This document shows, piece after piece, positions 62,518 through 64,000 of a DNA stretch of 64,000 nucleotides. The DNA lies in contig JBGAFV010000001.1 of NCBI GenBank assembly GCA_044227095.1, positions 4,774,001 through 4,838,000 of the forward strand, read 5' to 3'. The first letter of the stretch is position 1. The number at the start of each line of letters is the position of its first letter. Source of the DNA: JACMLD01 sp044227095 (lineage in GTDB: Bacteria; Bacteroidota; Bacteroidia; Chitinophagales; Chitinophagaceae). Position numbers and translations under genes: made by a program. The notes beneath the pieces were generated by a model. The model was not told the origin of the DNA. It searched no databases and saw only the letters and a list, made by a program, of their open reading frames with translations.

Positions 62518-63432
62518 ATGAAATTATCGGTATTAATATGTATGGGGCTGATATTTTTTTCATGCAAAAAATCTGCAGATGTTGGAGAATTAAAATTACT
62601 AAGGACAGAAGCTACAGATTACAACGGTAAACTTTTAGCCACTGAATATGAATATGACAACATGAACCGGGTTGTAACTATTAAGCAATCTGAAGACAAT
62701 GCAGCAACAGAAGTTGCAGTTTTGATAAGCTATAATGGAAATGAGGCAATATTGACAAGCTTTCCGAAAAATGAACCAGCCTATAATCAAACCAAAAAAG
62801 TTCTTTTGATGTTCGATCCAAATAGGAGAACGCTGAAAAAAATTGCATATACGCATGGCATACCCATTAATGCCGCTGCGCAAACCCCGCAAATATTTGT
62901 TTATGACACACTGCTATATTCATATAATCCTGATGGATTGTTAAAAGAGGTAAAGCGAACTTTGTACGATTCCTCCTGGCAAAACCAGGCGAATAATTAT
63001 TCACGAAAATTAAATTCCACTATTACATACACAATACAAGCAAATAATGCTACAGCATCGGATGAGTACAGTATTTACAATTCTACGCTAAGACAGGGAG
63101 GTGTTACTACATTCTCCGGGGGAAGTTCTGAATACCACAATGTATTCAGTTATACAAAATCATATCCCAACCAAATGGATTTTAAAAACGCTGCCTTACT
63201 AAATGAGTTTCTTGATTATTATGAACTAGTGCTGGATGTACAATATAAAAACATGCCTGACCGCGTAGTAAGAAATAGCTTAGACAAGGACATGAATGGT
63301 GCTACAATATTTACAGGCAGCACAATTGTAGAAATTGAAAGATCCTATAATGATGATGGACTATTGTCATCCGTTAATATACCTACCGCAACTACACAAT
63401 TTCGAAAAATTAAATATTTCTATGGGAGGTAA
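62518..63432 (+). CDS. Lipoprotein with YD-like repeats, function unknown
   Basis: A 304-residue lipoprotein (lipobox IFFSC, Cys16). The mature part shows repeated strand pairs of the type ATEYEYDNMNRVVTIKQ, LLYSYNPDGLLKEVKR and ERSYNDDGLLSSVNI, reminiscent of YD/RHS-like or DUF4595-type surface lipoproteins of Bacteroidota. No catalytic motif is seen. It stands alone before the tRNA. Confidence 0.65.
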   Translation: MKLSVLICMGLIFFSCKKSADVGELKLLRTEATDYNGKLLATEYEYDNMNRVVTIKQSEDNAATEVAVLISYNGNEAILTSFPKNEPAYNQTKKVLLMFDPNRRTLKKIAYTHGIPINAAAQTPQIFVYDTLLYSYNPDGLLKEVKRTLYDSSWQNQANNYSRKLNSTITYTIQANNATASDEYSIYNSTLRQGGVTTFSGGSSEYHNVFSYTKSYPNQMDFKNAALLNEFLDYYELVLDVQYKNMPDRVVRNSLDKDMNGATIFTGSTIVEIERSYNDDGLLSSVNIPTATTQFRKIKYFYGR

Positions 63433-63474
63433 TAATCGTCTTATAAAAAGATGTCTCCTAACTCCCTAAAAATC

Positions 63475-63502
63475 AAATACCCCATATTTCTATGAGGTAT
63501 TT
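63475..63502 (-). terminator. Terminator of the tRNA-Arg gene
   Basis: AAATACCTCATA, loop GAAA, TATGGGGTATTT on the minus strand pairs fully with one G-U pair and is followed by GATTTTT. The G-U pair becomes a C-A mismatch on the other strand, so the hairpin favours the tRNA direction. Confidence 0.75.
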
Positions 63503-63579
63503 TGGTGACCGCGTCAGGATTCAAACCTGAAACCTTTTGATTCGTAGTCAAATGCTCTATTCAGTTGAGCTACGCAGCC
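63503..63579 (-). tRNA. tRNA-Arg (anticodon ACG)
   Basis: A complete cloverleaf is read on the minus strand. The acceptor stem is GGCTGCG with CGCGGTC, the D arm GCTC/GAGC, the anticodon stem TTTGA/TCAAA around loop CTACGAA, and the T arm TCAGG/CCTGA with loop TTTGAAT. Discriminator A is followed by an encoded CCA (63503-63505). Anticodon ACG reads CGU and, after conversion to inosine, CGC and CGA. Confidence 0.96.
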
Positions 63580-63692
63580 ATTTTTCTGACGGGTTGCAAA
63601 TATAGAACAAAATTCAAAACCGGAAAAATTGAAATGCAACTCGTTAAAATATAATTCAGTAATACCTCACCTCAAAATTACTAAAGGGCATT

Positions 63693-63737
63693 AAATACAT
63701 CAACCATACCGGGTTAGCCAGCATGGTTGATGTATTT
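63693..63737 (-). terminator. Terminator of the barrel gene at the right edge
   Basis: A perfect 15-bp stem (AAATACATCAACCAT / ATGGTTGATGTATTT) with a 15-base loop, 27 bases past the stop codon at 63765. The stretch between it and the tRNA holds nothing else. Confidence 0.65.
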
Positions 63738-63764
63738 TCGGTTACCCAATGTTGTTGCTAGCAT

Positions 63765-64000
63765 TTACCTGAATTGGTAGAAAACACCTGCCTGGAAAAC
63801 CCGGTTGTAAACTTTTGTGGCAGAAGCATCATTAATATTGGTTAAACCCAGGTTATACCGTGCATCTACACCAAACCCTGAATGTGTAATATAGCCAAGA
63901 CCAAAAGCCCAGGCAAAATCGGCCGTTCTGAAATTGTCCTTTATATCGGTACTTGTTTTAAGCACTTTAGCATGGGCGGCTGCAAGAATGCCCAATTGGG
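63765..64000 (-). CDS. Outer-membrane beta-barrel protein, C-terminal part
   Basis: The last 78 residues of a protein that enters from the right edge. The frame is open to the window end and the only start-like codon (TTG at 63995) is internal. Strand patterns (FAWAFGLGYITHSGFGVDARYNLGLTNI) and the terminal FQAGVFYQFR fit the small barrel (OMP_b-brl, PorT-like) family. Confidence 0.75.
   Translation of the reverse strand, partial: QLGILAAAHAKVLKTSTDIKDNFRTADFAWAFGLGYITHSGFGVDARYNLGLTNINDASATKVYNRVFQAGVFYQFR

Noticed and set aside
1..64000. Insertion sequences, prophage or integron in the window
   Set aside because: No transposase, integrase, recombinase or phage structural gene was found, and no target-site duplications were noticed. 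The tRNA-Arg has no integrase or duplicated 3' end nearby.

Overview
The window looks like a chromosomal segment of a Bacteroidota bacterium, most likely family Chitinophagaceae. The evidence is a SusC-type receptor, a type IX secretion (T9SS) sorting domain and PorQ, many beta-barrel proteins, low GC, almost no Shine-Dalgarno sites, and several promoters of the Bacteroidota type (TTG or TTTG, 18-21 bp, TAnnTTTG). No transposase, phage gene, rRNA or CRISPR array was seen; one tRNA-Arg(ACG) is present.

Layout. 1-10.5 kb is a glycan-utilisation locus read leftwards: the N-terminal part of a SusC receptor cut by the window edge, a ROK regulator, a GH92 alpha-mannosidase, a plant-type GH3 enzyme and two GH29 alpha-fucosidases. 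10.7-18.3 kb holds a ferritin-like protein, a barrel protein, a DinB-like protein, gamma-glutamyltransferase, a transglutaminase-like protein, a VOC protein and two alpha/beta hydrolases. 18.5-26.2 kb, all on the plus strand, groups an ATP-grasp protein, a YbdK/GCS2 carboxylate-amine ligase, a class I glutamine amidotransferase homologue, a second ATP-grasp-like protein and a cupin, with an amidohydrolase and an SGNH hydrolase between them. This is the best candidate for an undescribed small-molecule or peptide-ligation system. 26.2-32 kb is metal and thiol related: TlpA, HMA, a HYC_CC_PP-like protein and barrel proteins.

32-40 kb carries purine nucleoside phosphorylase, a T9SS cargo protein, Lon, PorQ, a single receiver domain and BioB. 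40.4-49.9 kb is a leftward cluster that probably builds or decorates a surface glycan: two tandem sulfatase-like membrane transferases, a GT39 and a GT2 glycosyltransferase, a methyltransferase, a 58-residue membrane protein, an M42 peptidase and a UbiA-like protein. The M42 gene, small gene and methyltransferase gene overlap end to end. 49.9-64 kb holds mixed housekeeping genes (DapB, an A-type Fe-S carrier, PyrR, a NagB/PIG-L fusion, an Omp85 protein) and a SatD-DUF3307 pair with a three-copy palindrome array upstream.

The most unusual non-coding content is a set of imperfect inverted repeats built from short self-similar words. They sit in gaps between genes near 9.0, 16.5, 19.7, 24.5, 55.9 and 58.7 kb, with a related pure heptamer array near 12.7 kb. 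All functional statements rest on motif recognition by eye; no database search was run.
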